NCBI GenBank assembly: GCA_039704465.1
Contig: JASFAU010000009.1
Location: forward strand, 744,001-808,000
Reading direction: 5' to 3'
Length of the DNA stretch: 64,000 nt
Source: Plasmodiophora brassicae
Taxonomy: Eukaryota; Endomyxa; Phytomyxea; Plasmodiophorida; Plasmodiophoridae
Shown here: positions 54,355 through 64,000 of the stretch, piece after piece
How positions within the stretch are numbered: the first letter of the stretch is position 1
Layout: every line of letters begins with the position of its first letter
Program-made: the position numbers and the translations under genes
The notes under the pieces: model-generated
What the model was told of the DNA's origin: nothing
Database searches by the model: none
What the model saw: the letters and a program-made list of their open reading frames with translations, nothing else

Positions 54355-55940
54355 ATGTCTGGCACACTGCTGGCAGACGCAGTATTGGCCGCCTGCAATG
54401 GGACAGGTTCAGTTGTTCCCAGACGTATAGCGTTGGTCCCAGAGCGATGCCCTTGGACCGCGCTCTTACCTTCTAGTACGCCTTTGCGATCGAAGATGGG
54501 CGGACGTCCGCCTGGACTTCCCCGTCCAGCTACAGGACTCGGCCGCGACCGGCCGTCAGCGAAGCTTCGGCCAAAGACCAGCCTCTACCTAGACAGAGAC
54601 CTCGCATACGACGATGACGATGATAACACTAGAATCGACCAGGAAACCCATCAGCAGCATCTCCAAGCTACGATTGGACGTCAGACCCACCTCGCGACGA
54701 TGCGGTTCCAAAAGGAATTCGCGCGCCAGTGCGTTTCAGCAAGAACACGATCAACTGAGGTATGTGCCAACAACTCATGGTGGTTCCTCACCTTGACGCC
54801 ACGACTTAGGAGCACAAGGTCAAAATGGAGTCCATTGTTCACTTCTATCGAAACAACGAAATCTTGTTCGACCGCATTCGGGAACAGGCCATCCAGCAGC
54901 GGAAAACAGCCGAAGAGCTTGAACGTCAGAAAGCGAACGTCACGTCGGATCGTGACGATCTCATCAAGAAATTGCAGGCAAGTAGGTCAATCGGTCGATT
55001 CCTTACTGTGGCTTAGTCCCATGCATGCCCAGATGTCGAACGTTGACGTCAAGAAGCAGCGGCTTCGCCGGGCAATGCACGGTCGACGAGTTCAGGAGAA
55101 CAACGACGAAGAGCAGTGTCGACTGCAGAGACTGGCCGACCTGTACTTTGAACAGCTAGCGAACGAGCGGCAGCTGTCTGTCAGGGCGCACCAGCTGAAG
55201 AAGCAGCACACAGCACTCAAGTGGGTTCCGTTTGACCATCGCGGTAAGCCATATTCTGACCTGTTTGGGTGCTTATCAGAAAACGGACGCACGACATCGC
55301 CAACAGGTTGTCGAAAGTGGGATCGCCCGTCCAGAAGAAGGTGCCGAAGCCTACCGCTAAACCCAAATCGCCGAAGGACGAAAGAGTACCGTCTGTTAAA
55401 TTCGACGCTGCCAGAGACGCTTTTGAAGCCGCCCGATCGAATACGAGGCACCTTAGCGAACGCATCGAGGCGGTCAGAAGCGACATGCACGCGGCTGACC
55501 AAGAGAGACAAGCGCTGACCGCAAGGCGTATCGGGCAAGCGGCGTCAGCCTTACGTGAATTCACCCGGAACGAGAACGTCGACCTCGTGCGTACATTCTG
55601 CCAGAACTTCCTGCACACTGGCTTGACCCTTTGCCAAGGGCTTGAGCGACAGCTCCAGTGCCGCTCGTGCCGTCAGCGAATGGTCGACCCGGTGATGACA
55701 CTGGGTTGCCTTCACGTCCAGTGCCGGAAGTGTTTGTCGGCGTGCAGGGCCGCATCGCAATGCTCCAACTGCAATTCACTTCGTCCAAGCAACCGGTTCA
55801 TCAGCTCGCCCGGGCTGGATGCTGCGCTGACGGCGTTGTGCGCCCTCGAGAAGCGGCTCCGATCGCTCCAGGCCTGCACTGCGGATCTGGACGACGCCGT
55901 CAACCCGAAACGTTTCGGGATACCTGGCACGAATAAATAG
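54355..55940 (+). CDS. Coiled-coil protein with C-terminal RING-like finger
   Basis: Exons 54355-54759, 54810-54977, 55033-55220 and 55280-55940 give 473 aa. A Pro/Arg-rich N-terminus, an acidic block and long coiled coils (RIREQAIQQRKTAEELER, RRVQENNDEEQCRLQRL) lead to a basic KPTAKPKSPK linker, another coil, and a RING-like finger at the end: CRSCRQRM, GCLHVQCRKC and CSNC. Intron 2 starts GCAAGT and ends CCCAG, a GC-AG intron; it keeps frame. The domain order matches the gene at 1639-3900. A ubiquitin ligase role is inferred from the RING alone. Confidence 0.78.
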
Positions 55941-56219
55941 AGCGCCCGATCGCGACAACCAATTCCGATGTATTCTCTCGCGTCTTGGTGGTTCTGCTCT
56001 TCTCGTCGGTGTGCAGGTGGCCACTGGTGACCACGTGGTCGTGAATCACGACGATGAGTCAACGCGTGCAAGACCACCGACTGATGGGGTGTGATGACAC
56101 ATCGGTGGATTCGACAATATCCTCCACGCGATCGACGCCTGGTCGACACTATTCAAAGTGATCCTATAATCGAACGTCTCTGAATTTTCGTTCTCGTCCC
56201 CTCGAACTACTTACCGACA
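55941..56219. other. Intergenic stretch
   Basis: About 280 bp between the RING/coil gene and the small secreted protein. No gene or RNA is recognised; it includes the promoter of the secreted-protein gene. Confidence 0.35.
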
Positions 56220-56537
56220 ATGAAGAGCTTCTTGGCGTCTTCCCTTGCCGTCCTGTTCGTTGCTGGTGCCCTCGCCGGCGACACTCTTGTCAACGTCGAG
56301 CACGGTGACGGCCACGTCGACAACACGAACTCGCGCGGGCATTTCCTAGGTGGCAACGACCTCGAGCACACCAAGGTCCACCACGGCCTCGGGCACTCGC
56401 GGGAGGACCTCGAGGACGACTTCGGCGTGAAGCACCGCGACGACATCGGCAACGGTGACCACGAAACGCACCTGCACGAGGACAACGCCGCCGACCTGCC
56501 CCACAACGTCTTCGGCGGCCACGGCGACCACCTGTGA
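56220..56537 (+). CDS. Small secreted His/Asp-rich protein
   Basis: 105 aa. The signal peptide is MKSFLASSLAVLFVAGALA. The mature 86 residues are dominated by His, Asp, Glu, Gly and Asn in patterns such as GDGHVDN, KVHHGLGHSRED and HGDHL, with no cysteine. The composition suggests metal binding (zinc, copper or calcium) outside the cell. No family is recognised. The G/C-ending codons and third-position bias match other genes here, so it is a native gene. It flanks TTC38 together with the larger secreted protein at 58288. Confidence 0.82.
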   Translation: MKSFLASSLAVLFVAGALAGDTLVNVEHGDGHVDNTNSRGHFLGGNDLEHTKVHHGLGHSREDLEDDFGVKHRDDIGNGDHETHLHEDNAADLPHNVFGGHGDHL

Positions 56538-56666
56538 TGGCCCAGCGCCCCGAATAGCCGATAAAAGTGTATCACGTTCGTCTCAGACCGTTCACAGAAC
56601 GCATGCGACAACAACAAGGCCGGTAGAGCGTTCGGCCGTCAGCTTTTTCTGGTGCGCCCTTCGGTG

Positions 56667-58097
56667 ATGGCATCATCGTGCCGATGCGGGTCGGCGTCGC
56701 ACGACGCGTCGCGGCTCGACGAATGCACGCGTCACCTGATGCTGTTCGACGTTGGCGTCGGCGTGGAACTGGCGCGTGCGGCCTCAGGGGACTGCCCGAT
56801 GCTGGCGTTACTCGTCGCCGGGGTCGCTGCCCTGTCTGGCCGGCGGCGCAACGGTTGGTTTGTATGGTGGCGCTGCTCCGTTTCCAGCGTTCTTTCATAC
56901 ATGCGCCTGTAGATCCAGTCATCACTGCCATGCTGGAGACTGCCGACGCCTGCGAAACGACGGTCGTGAAGAATCACGCCCGCGCAGTTGATCTGTGGAG
57001 TCAGGCGCGACGATCGGACGCGATTGAGTCCTGGTTCGCAATCGTCGTGGCGAACCCGACAGACCTGCTGGCCCTGAAGTTCCTCACGACAGCGTGTTTC
57101 TTTGCTGGGAATAGTCACGTCATGGAAGAGGCGTGCCGAATCGCGGTCCCTGCCGTGAATCACGATGCGCGGCATCACGTGTATGCGATGCTCTCGTTCG
57201 CATGTGTTGAGAACGGACGCATCGAGGAGGCTGAACGTTATGCCGTTCGAGCGCTTCTCCAAAGGTACGAGGATCCATGGGCGGTTCACGCTCTGGCCCA
57301 CGTTCGTCTCGAACAAGAACGATACGCCGGTACGTCGTCAGTCCACCAGGGACCTATGTTGGCGGGCCAGGGCTCTGATGGTGAAGTGCGGCTCAGAGGG
57401 CGTTGAATTACTGTCGGGAAATGATTCGTCATGGAGTCGGCACGCTGATCTCGCTTGTCACATTTACTGGCACTGGGCGATATTCTTGATCCACCTGGGC
57501 CGTGTGGGCGAGGCTCTCGATATCTTTGACGGAAAGATCGTTGCCGAACTTCACCGTTCTGCCGGATACGCCATGGACGTCAGCGATGCGGTCAGCTTGC
57601 TGGTGCGGCTAGAAATACTTGGGCACGATGTCGGAACTCGCTGGCGTGTCGTTGATAAGTTCGTTGCCACGACCCAGTCCTCCTTTTCATACCCGTTCAC
57701 TGCATCGCATTACCTGATTCACCGCTGTCATGTCGACCCTGTCGACCAGCTGGAAGATATCGTGTCTATCGTTGCGGATGGCTCTGGTGGCTCTTGCCAG
57801 ATCGTCAGGGACTGCCTCGTCGGCATTATGTCATATTATTTGAACCTTGACGAGGCGGCGTTAGAGGCGCTCTTCCGAGTCCGGCATGAGCTGAAGTCGG
57901 TGGGCGGCAGCAATGCACAGCGACAGGTTTTCTCCCTCATTACAATTCACGCCGCGATTCGTGCTGGACGGATTTCGACGGCACGCTCTTTGATTTCGAC
58001 ACGAACAGGAGGGGCTGTTCGAGAGCGATTAGAACTCGCTTCCCAAGCCGACTCCCGTCTTCCATCGTTACCATCTATCCAATGGTCAACTCAATAG
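56667..58097 (+). CDS. TTC38: Tetratricopeptide repeat protein 38
   Basis: Exons 56667-56822, 56888-57329 and 57397-58097 give 432 aa. The protein is a run of TPR-like helical pairs with the family hallmarks NPTDLLALKFL, EDPWAVHALAHV, HIYWHWAIFLI, ALDIFDGKI and GGSNAQRQVF. Intron 2 is confirmed because splicing restores RYAEGVELL in the conserved segment after AHV. The first intron boundary is less sure. Molecular function is unknown in all lineages. Length is close to the animal protein (about 470), with a shorter N-terminus. Confidence 0.93.
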
Positions 58098-58287
58098 ATT
58101 CGCTGAGCTTCCGGTCACGCTGCTGTCAGGAACTTCTCAGGGGTGGGTGCACCGTCACCGACCGAATCGGGTGACGTCAACGCAGAGCCCACCGTTGAGT
58201 CATCGCTCCCAGTATCTGTCACCAGTCCGTCACGTCTCATTCGGGCATATTGGTATAAGTCTACAGAGAAGGTCGTCTATTGGCACG

Positions 58288-59118
58288 ATGGCGTCGCGCC
58301 TCGCCATCCTCATTGTTTCGGTGGGGATCGCGGCCATCTGTCATGGGTTCGACAACGCCCTACCGAGGCGAGAACCTCCCAGTTTCCATCCCCCTGCCCC
58401 GGAGCACCTGGGCGCAACACGAGTCGACGAGTTCGGCAGGCCAATCGTGCCCCCAGTAGACAGGCAGCAACAACGCCCCGATGAGTTCAGGCCAGCGGCG
58501 GACGTGCCGCCTAGGCCACATATCCTTGTCCCTATTGCCGTCGACGAATACGGCCGGGAGGTTCTTCCTCCACACGAGGATCCTCGTCCTGTGCACCGTG
58601 GCGAACAACACGCGCCTCCCACTGCTGAAGTGCATCAGGCTAACGAAGGTTCAACGCACGAAGTGGACCACGCTAGAGTTGCTGAGGCAGCCAACATCCT
58701 GGGCAATGCTCGCGAAGGCGGTGACGACCTGGAGGTTCACGTCGGCAAGAACAAGGTGAAAACCGAAACTGTCGCGACCATAACGGCAACCATAACAGCA
58801 ACCGACGAGAAGGAGGATTCGTATATTAAGGTGCACCGGGACGCTCACGAGGCATCTCTAGAACGAGGCCATGATGCGATAACCGAAGATGCGCGCGAAG
58901 GTGCCCACCATGATCAAGGTCACGCCCATCTCGACGGCGACGTTGCTGTCGGTCCTGATGGTGTCGCACCCACAACGCCGCCACCGGACCTCAGCTTCCT
59001 CCAGGACGTCGAGGTTCTCAAGGTGCTGTTCCCGTTCATCGACAAGAAGAATGGTGGCGCCGCCCAGTCCGACGCCAAACCGGCACTGGACGGCCCTGCA
59101 CCACCTGCAGCACAATGA
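58288..59118 (+). CDS. Secreted protein with VDE-aromatic-GR repeats
   Basis: 276 aa with signal peptide (MASRLAILIVSVGIAAIC). The mature part is Pro-rich at first, with two copies of a motif: RVDEFGRPIVPP and AVDEYGREVLPP. It then becomes His/Glu/Asp-rich (EVDHARVAEAAN, GAHHDQGHAHLDGD), and a Thr-rich patch follows (TVATITATITAT). A short hydrophobic segment (LKVLFPFI) and a Pro/Ala tail end it. There are no cysteines after the signal. It shares the His/Asp bias and secretion with the 105-aa protein at 56220 but no alignable domain. A lineage-specific exported protein. Confidence 0.75.
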   Translation: MASRLAILIVSVGIAAICHGFDNALPRREPPSFHPPAPEHLGATRVDEFGRPIVPPVDRQQQRPDEFRPAADVPPRPHILVPIAVDEYGREVLPPHEDPRPVHRGEQHAPPTAEVHQANEGSTHEVDHARVAEAANILGNAREGGDDLEVHVGKNKVKTETVATITATITATDEKEDSYIKVHRDAHEASLERGHDAITEDAREGAHHDQGHAHLDGDVAVGPDGVAPTTPPPDLSFLQDVEVLKVLFPFIDKKNGGAAQSDAKPALDGPAPPAAQ

Positions 59119-59360
59119 CCGCTGGGCAGCATGACGGTCGCGATCTTATATTGTCGATCCCGCCCCCGTCACCATCATGGCATCCAAATACAACGTCTCC
59201 TGTACATTTTAACGTCACACGAAGTATGTCCTCCTGCTCAATTCCAACCGTTATCTAGCCGAACTCTCGCGAGCCTGTTACCCACCCAGCTGGTTGTATC
59301 GTGGGAGGACGCGTTTTTGTGACCCGCCATTTGCGATTCGTGTGGCCCGTTGGGAGGCCG
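59119..59360. other. Intergenic stretch
   Basis: 240 bp between the secreted protein and TMEM260. No gene is recognised. The TMEM260 frame is open from 59301 with GTG, which is why the first ATG (59361) is used as the start. Confidence 0.35.
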
Positions 59361-61688
59361 ATGGCGGTCGCGAAGAGACTCGCGGGAGCCGACCGGGGAC
59401 AGGGTGTCGTCCGGTTGGAGGGACTGCCGACTGCTGGTGTGAAACGCCCTGGGCGCTATGTATCCGCAGCGTACGTATCGGGAGGGGCGGTGTTTGCCAC
59501 CTGCTTTGCTGTGTACGTCTCGACGATGTCGAGGGGGATATCGGGCGGCGACGCCGGCGAGCTGGCCGTGTCGGCGTGCCAGTTGGGCGTCGCCCACCCG
59601 CCCGGTTACCCGACGTTCACCTGGATGTACCACGGCGCGTGGCGATTAGCGGCACATTTGCCCCATGCAGAGTCGGTGACGCCCGCATTGGTGTTCAACC
59701 TTCTGTCTGTCGTGCTGTCGTCGATCAGTGCGACTGTTCTGTTCAGCTCCATATTCGCCATGACGCGATCCGCATTCGTCGCCTATGTCACCTCGCTGAC
59801 GTTCGCGTTCTCCCCAACTGTATGGTTGTACTCTGGCCAGGCTGAAGTATTTGCGCTGCACTTGGCATTCGTCTCCGTTCTACTGCGCCTCACGATCTGG
59901 GTGTTCGACGCGCCATCGATATGGCGCGCATCCGTCTGCGCCTTCATGTCTGGGTTGGCGCTGACCAATCAGCATACGACTGCGCTGTTCGTCGCCCCGA
60001 TTGCAACGACGTTGATCGCGGCCGAATGGAAGATGCTCGTGAAACCGTCGGCTCTGGCGGCCATGACTGCTAGCTTCCTTGCGGGTCTGACGCCCTACGG
60101 CCTGCTGTATATTTCTTCGTCAACGAGCCCTGTCGACTCGTGGGGAGATTTAACAACCCTTCAAGGGTTCGTTAAGCACGTCCTTCGCCAAGAGGTCAGC
60201 CGCGTTTCGTAGTACGCTGCGTGCGGATGTCTGAACCATGAACTCGCAGTACGGAACGCTTCAGCTCGGTGGAGACGAAATCGCTTCGAAGCATCCGCTG
60301 CTACGCCGGCTTGCTGTCTATCTACAGTACCTTTTGAAAGAATCCGTGTACGTCTTCTCCATCCTGGCTGCTGCTGGTGCGTTCGCCATCTTCGCTCGCG
60401 ATAGCAGGCGCCGGGTTAGCTCTGCAACAGCCTTCCTCTTCGCATATGCTGTCTATGTCGTTGTGTTCCATTCTTTGGCGAACCTCGACTTGACGCATTT
60501 CATGCTGGGGGTCCAGATGCGCTTCTGGATGCAACCGAACATGATCGTGTTTCTTCTGGCCGGCTACGGCTGGCATTGGGCTCGACATACTGTCGGAAAG
60601 CTGATTGATGCGATCTGTATCGGCGCTCTCGCAGTACACGTCGGCATGGGAATGCAGAACCGCGACTTCAGCAGGTTCAGTGCCATCTCTGCGTATGGGG
60701 AATCCATTCTGAATTCCATGCCCGCCAATGCAACTGTACTCCTCAATGGTGATTTGAACAACAATGCCGTCAAGTATCTCTATGGGTGCGAGGGACGACG
60801 GCATGACTTGTCCCTGGTCAGCATTCAGTTGATGTCGTGGCCCTGGTTCATCCCAAGGCAGGGCTATCATTATCCCGATGTGGCGTTCCCTGGGCTTATC
60901 TATCACCCGTTCGTACCCGGCGGTTTCTCCATGAAGGATTTCCTCGATGCGAACTGGGGCCGTGCTCCCATTTATCTCTGCGGCGATTGGAAAGAAGGCG
61001 ACACATCGCAACTCGATTCCTACGAGGTGAGGCCACCTTGCCTGGGTTAGTGTCCAGGTTATAATACTTCCCACTTTAGGTGGTTCCAAGTGGCATCTGC
61101 AATTACGTCTCCTCGCGACGTCAACCGCTGTCAAAGTCGCAGAGGCTGAAGCTTATTAGGAGGGCTATACGCAGCTTGCCGGATCTGCCAGAGATTGGAA
61201 GCGGTCAGCTGACGCCTGACCTGTGGGAGTACATTGTGTACAGCGACATCTGGAGTCGCAAACTAGCGTTATTCAACGACGCTGCCGGTGTTGTATTTGC
61301 ATCTTGTCGCAGGCACCCTGGTCGACTCACGTTCTTCCAAAGTGCTTGCTTCAGGGCCTCCTCCAGGATCGAAGAAGGTGGTCGCCCTGGCTGCGTCCCT
61401 TGCTGAAGCCGTCTTTGTCGATGCCCCGTACTCCAAACGTCATATCCAGCCGGAAGTATACCGAAACGCCGGCGTCATCTTTGGTCAGTTCAGCAGATTA
61501 CTTACTCTCTGGGGAGTATCTCTCATTGTCGCCCAGGTATGCACAGCGTTGAGGATCAGCAGTCGGAGATCAAGATGATGAGTGCATGGGCGTTGTATGT
61601 TAACCGCTCCGACGACCCCGATCCCGCCATCGTCAACATGGTCAACGCGCGCTTCAACCCCTATCGTCAAGCAGCCGTCGTGTCGTAA
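59361..61688 (+). CDS. TMEM260: TMEM260-like O-mannosyltransferase (DUF2723)
   Basis: ER polytopic membrane protein; the animal homologue transfers mannose to IPT/TIG domains. Exons 59361-60194, 60250-61026, 61080-61287, 61355-61515 and 61563-61688 give 701 aa, very near the human 707. The N-terminal half has about ten membrane helices with the family motif GGDAGEL and AHPPGYPTF (catalytic-loop region), NQHTTALF, and YGTLQL after the first intron. The C-terminal half is luminal, with LLNGDLNNNAVKYL. The last exons encode a helical tail. Introns are 47-67 nt. The fourth join has an alternative 25-nt intron that also keeps frame. Confidence 0.92.
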
Positions 61689-61868
61689 GCGGTTGGAGAG
61701 ATTTCTTAGTCCTAATAACGTCAACGCCGTTTCTCAGGTCTCGTTCGTCGCGGTAGACCTGGAACGATATTCTTTAGCAATGCGGATCGTAGGTACTCTA
61801 GGTATACGTCAACCCGTATTCGGAGGCGTGGCGGAACCCATCGCAGCCGCTGGCGCTGACTGCCAGGC

Positions 61869-62364
61869 ATGCACATCGGCCCATGGAGAGAGTACCGTCT
61901 AGCCAGCATGCTGCAACAGGTCGAACACGAACAACTGGTTGCCCCATGTCCCAACGCGCGGCGCGAATCCATCACCCTGACGTTCGAATGTTCAGGAGCT
62001 ACTCAAGAAGCAGCGTGACCTCGCTAGGGCAAACGTGCTCAACGCCCTTCAGACACATGACGATGTCGTCGTTACTGAACAGGTGACCGTGCCCGAAGGC
62101 GGCGACCCTCCTGTCCGACCGAAACGTCGGAAAGACATTCGTCGCGACCAGCGACGGCCATCAGTCCGAATGGAGGAGTGTCGACCATCGGGACGATCCA
62201 GTGCACGTTCTGGGCGTGCCAGCGATCGCTCGAGTCGAAATAGTGCCCGGGACAGTTGTAGTCGGTCAACGTACAGAGACGCCGCGCAGGACGACAACGA
62301 AGGCAGGGCGCTGCTGTCGTGGATTGATAATCTGGACCTAGCGGATGTGGACCTAGATTTCTAA
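61869..62364 (+). CDS. Small basic/Ser-rich protein, unknown
   Basis: Exons 61869-61919 and 61996-62364 (76-nt intron) give 139 aa. It starts MHIGPWREYRLASMLQ, then a helix LLKKQRDLARANVLNALQ, then an acidic-to-basic stretch (PKRRKDIRRDQRR) and a Ser/Arg-rich region (GRSSARSGRASDRSSRNSAR). It ends with a short acidic hydrophobic motif (LLSWIDNLDLADVDLDF). More 5' exons may exist. No family is recognised. The terminal motif resembles a short docking or activation peptide, which is speculation. Confidence 0.5.
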
Positions 62365-62406
62365 ATACTTTCACGCGCGGTTCGTTCTGGTTCATTGGAC
62401 ACAGCA

Positions 62407-63810
62407 TCATTCCCGAGGTACAGGCGTGACGGACAATCGTAGCCGTTGGCCTCGATTTCGCAGCACATCGAACGTGACCGCGCGCTGGGACTCGAACCCA
62501 AGATGTTGCAGGAGCAGCCTCACACTGTTGATGCTGGGGTCGCCATCAACGGCAACAATTACATCGCCAGCGAGCAACCCTGCACCTGCACCAATGTGAG
62601 ATGGTGTGCACATCTGGGGCCGGACGAGCGTTCCCTACGATCGGCGGGCGAATACGGCGCGACATTTGTCACGAGAACGCCCGCCTTGACATCGGGGAAA
62701 TCGCCGATGGAGCGCTCCCTGGCAATGATCGCCGGCGTCAACGTCACCATTGCGAATCCAAGGTATGGACGAAGGACGCGCCCGTTCTTCTCCAGCTGAT
62801 CAATAATCGCCCGCACTGGAGCACGCGTGAGAATGCAATCATCTCGGGTATATGCAGCGCCTGTCACCGGTATTGGTCGGGATTGCAAACCCGATGCCAG
62901 CAGCGAACGGCGCCTTCATCGTCGTAATGCCAACCAAGCGCCCGTTGAGGTCGACTAACGCGCCGCCCGAATTTCCCGAGTTGATGGGAGCGTCTAGCGC
63001 GACGCTCAGACAGAACGACATGCGTCTGCGGCCAGCGAACCAACCCGTTTGTATGTAGTCGGTCCGGTGGCTCTTGGACAGGCCCAGTTCTGCGCTCTGG
63101 CGCTGGACAGCACTGATGATCCCATGCGTCACCGTTGTGTGCAGCAGCAATGGCGACCCCTGTGGGAACGTGTCAACAGGCTACCTGTATGGCAGGACAT
63201 ATCGACACGGGCAGGATCATACGATGGTCAGCACGATCTGACCAGGGCGAACCGCATCCGAATTGGCAAATTGCACAGCCGGGAACGTCTTTCCACAGGG
63301 ACGGTCAGTCCAGGGGCCCACCCGTCATGTGCGATCCGAGCGTGACGCGCGTGCGGTTACCTGCCCCTCGGTCTCGTTGACGATCTGCAACAGCGCCAGA
63401 TCGGTCATCTGGTCGAACCCCACCAGGCGCCCTGTGAACTGCCGGCCGTCCTCGGCCGTGATCACCGGCGGCGTCGAACAGTTCGCCACGACGTGCGCAT
63501 TGGTCACCACCCGCCCCGACTCGCCCACAATCACGCCGCTGCCAACGGCGACCCTGTTCGGACGAGGCCGGTCGTCAGGCGCACGCGACGACGGGTACCG
63601 ACCCAGCGACGTAGGTACGTACTCGCGCAGGAAGCGCCGACACTCGCACTGGATGTTGACGACGGCGGGCGACGCGATCTCGTACGCCCGCGTCATGTAG
63701 TCGGGCCCGGGCGCCGCCCCTTCGTCATCGCATCGCGCCGGCCGCGGCCGCAACAGGTACCACGCGGCCGGTGCGGCCGCTGCCACGCGACGCACCAACG
63801 ACCGCCTCAT
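62407..63810 (-). CDS. HTRA2: HtrA2/Omi-type mitochondrial serine protease
   Basis: Trypsin-fold quality-control protease of the intermembrane space. Exons 63810-63361, 63288-63223, 63159-63045, 62993-62868, 62815-62639 and 62585-62407 give 370 aa. An Arg/Ala-rich leader and one hydrophobic segment target it to mitochondria. The triad is visible: His106 (TNAHVV), Asp137 (TDLALL) and Ser219 (NSGNSGGAL). [22 protein letters not shown] matches the family activation loop once an in-frame intron is removed. A single PDZ domain ends the protein ([21 protein letters not shown]). Five introns of 51-73 nt. Confidence 0.95.
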
Positions 63811-64000
63811 GGGCGTTGCGCGCCGCCGACAATGCAATCCCGTAACCGACGTACGTCGCGCGCGTGGACGATTTGATCTGGGCAGGCGGGCAGGCGAGCC
63901 CCGGGTACGAGCGTACCCGATGGTCGAATCCATCGATGTCATGGCTGACGACCTGGGCCAACCTGCAGGTCGCCGTCCTGCTGGCGGCGCTGGCGGCGTT
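63811..64000. other. Window end, HtrA2 upstream region
   Basis: The last 190 bp hold the HtrA2 promoter side. A plus-strand frame (TWANLQVAVLLAALAA) is open to the window edge and could be the start of a membrane or secreted protein, but too little is visible. Confidence 0.25.

Noticed and set aside
55712..56149. Minus-strand ORF opposite the RING/coil gene end
   Set aside because: No motif; its His/Arg-rich composition reflects the antisense of the RING exon.

Overview
The window is nuclear DNA of a compact, intron-rich eukaryote. It carries a nuclear-encoded mitochondrial ATP synthase beta subunit, spliceosome and Mediator proteins, GPI-anchor, ER-translocation and SUMO genes, and almost every gene is cut by introns of about 40-67 nt (GT..AG, often with a CTAAC- or CTGAC-like branch site). 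Genes sit 100-300 bp apart on both strands. A unicellular protist or early-diverging fungus-like lineage fits best. Short introns, gene density and tandem secreted ankyrin genes would suit a plasmodiophorid-like protist, but the sequence does not prove this.

Layout: 1-4.6 kb holds two poorly characterised genes and a RING/coiled-coil gene. 4.6-12 kb holds ATP synthase beta, a SENP6/7-type SUMO protease, CWF19L1 and SRP receptor beta. 12.1-14.25 kb is a graveyard of mobile DNA: two decayed mariner transposases, a near-perfect inverted repeat, a tRNA-like element and an intact-looking MITE. 14.3-24.2 kb is housekeeping: WDR18/IPI3, UBA-PTH2, a type I ER membrane protein, UMP-CMP kinase, SNW1/SKIP with an RS tail, a small coiled-coil protein and a triple HMG-box protein.

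24.5-32.8 kb is an array of related secreted or membrane ankyrin proteins: two intact genes, one pseudogene and one tail remnant. 32.9-43.4 kb holds the meiotic mismatch-repair homologue MSH5, a RluA-type pseudouridine synthase, two basic-region/SAM paralogues flanking PIG-P, a mariner fragment and a dual-specificity phosphatase. 43.6-51.4 kb holds MED1, a TM-SH3-clostripain-like protein, an intronless PPR protein ending in a plant-type DYW domain, and a small RING protein. 51.6-64 kb holds CMC2, folylpolyglutamate/dihydrofolate synthase, an orphan, a second RING/coiled-coil gene, two secreted proteins flanking TTC38, TMEM260, a small basic protein and HtrA2.

Exon joins were set by hand from splice sites, reading frame and family alignment. 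Where an exon list is given, the joined length is a multiple of three. Shared themes are mitochondria (ATP synthase, CMC2, HtrA2, PTH2, possibly the PPR protein), splicing and lariat metabolism (SNW1, CWF19L1), ER and secretory functions (SRPRB, PIG-P, TMEM260, possible EMC10), and lineage-specific secreted proteins.
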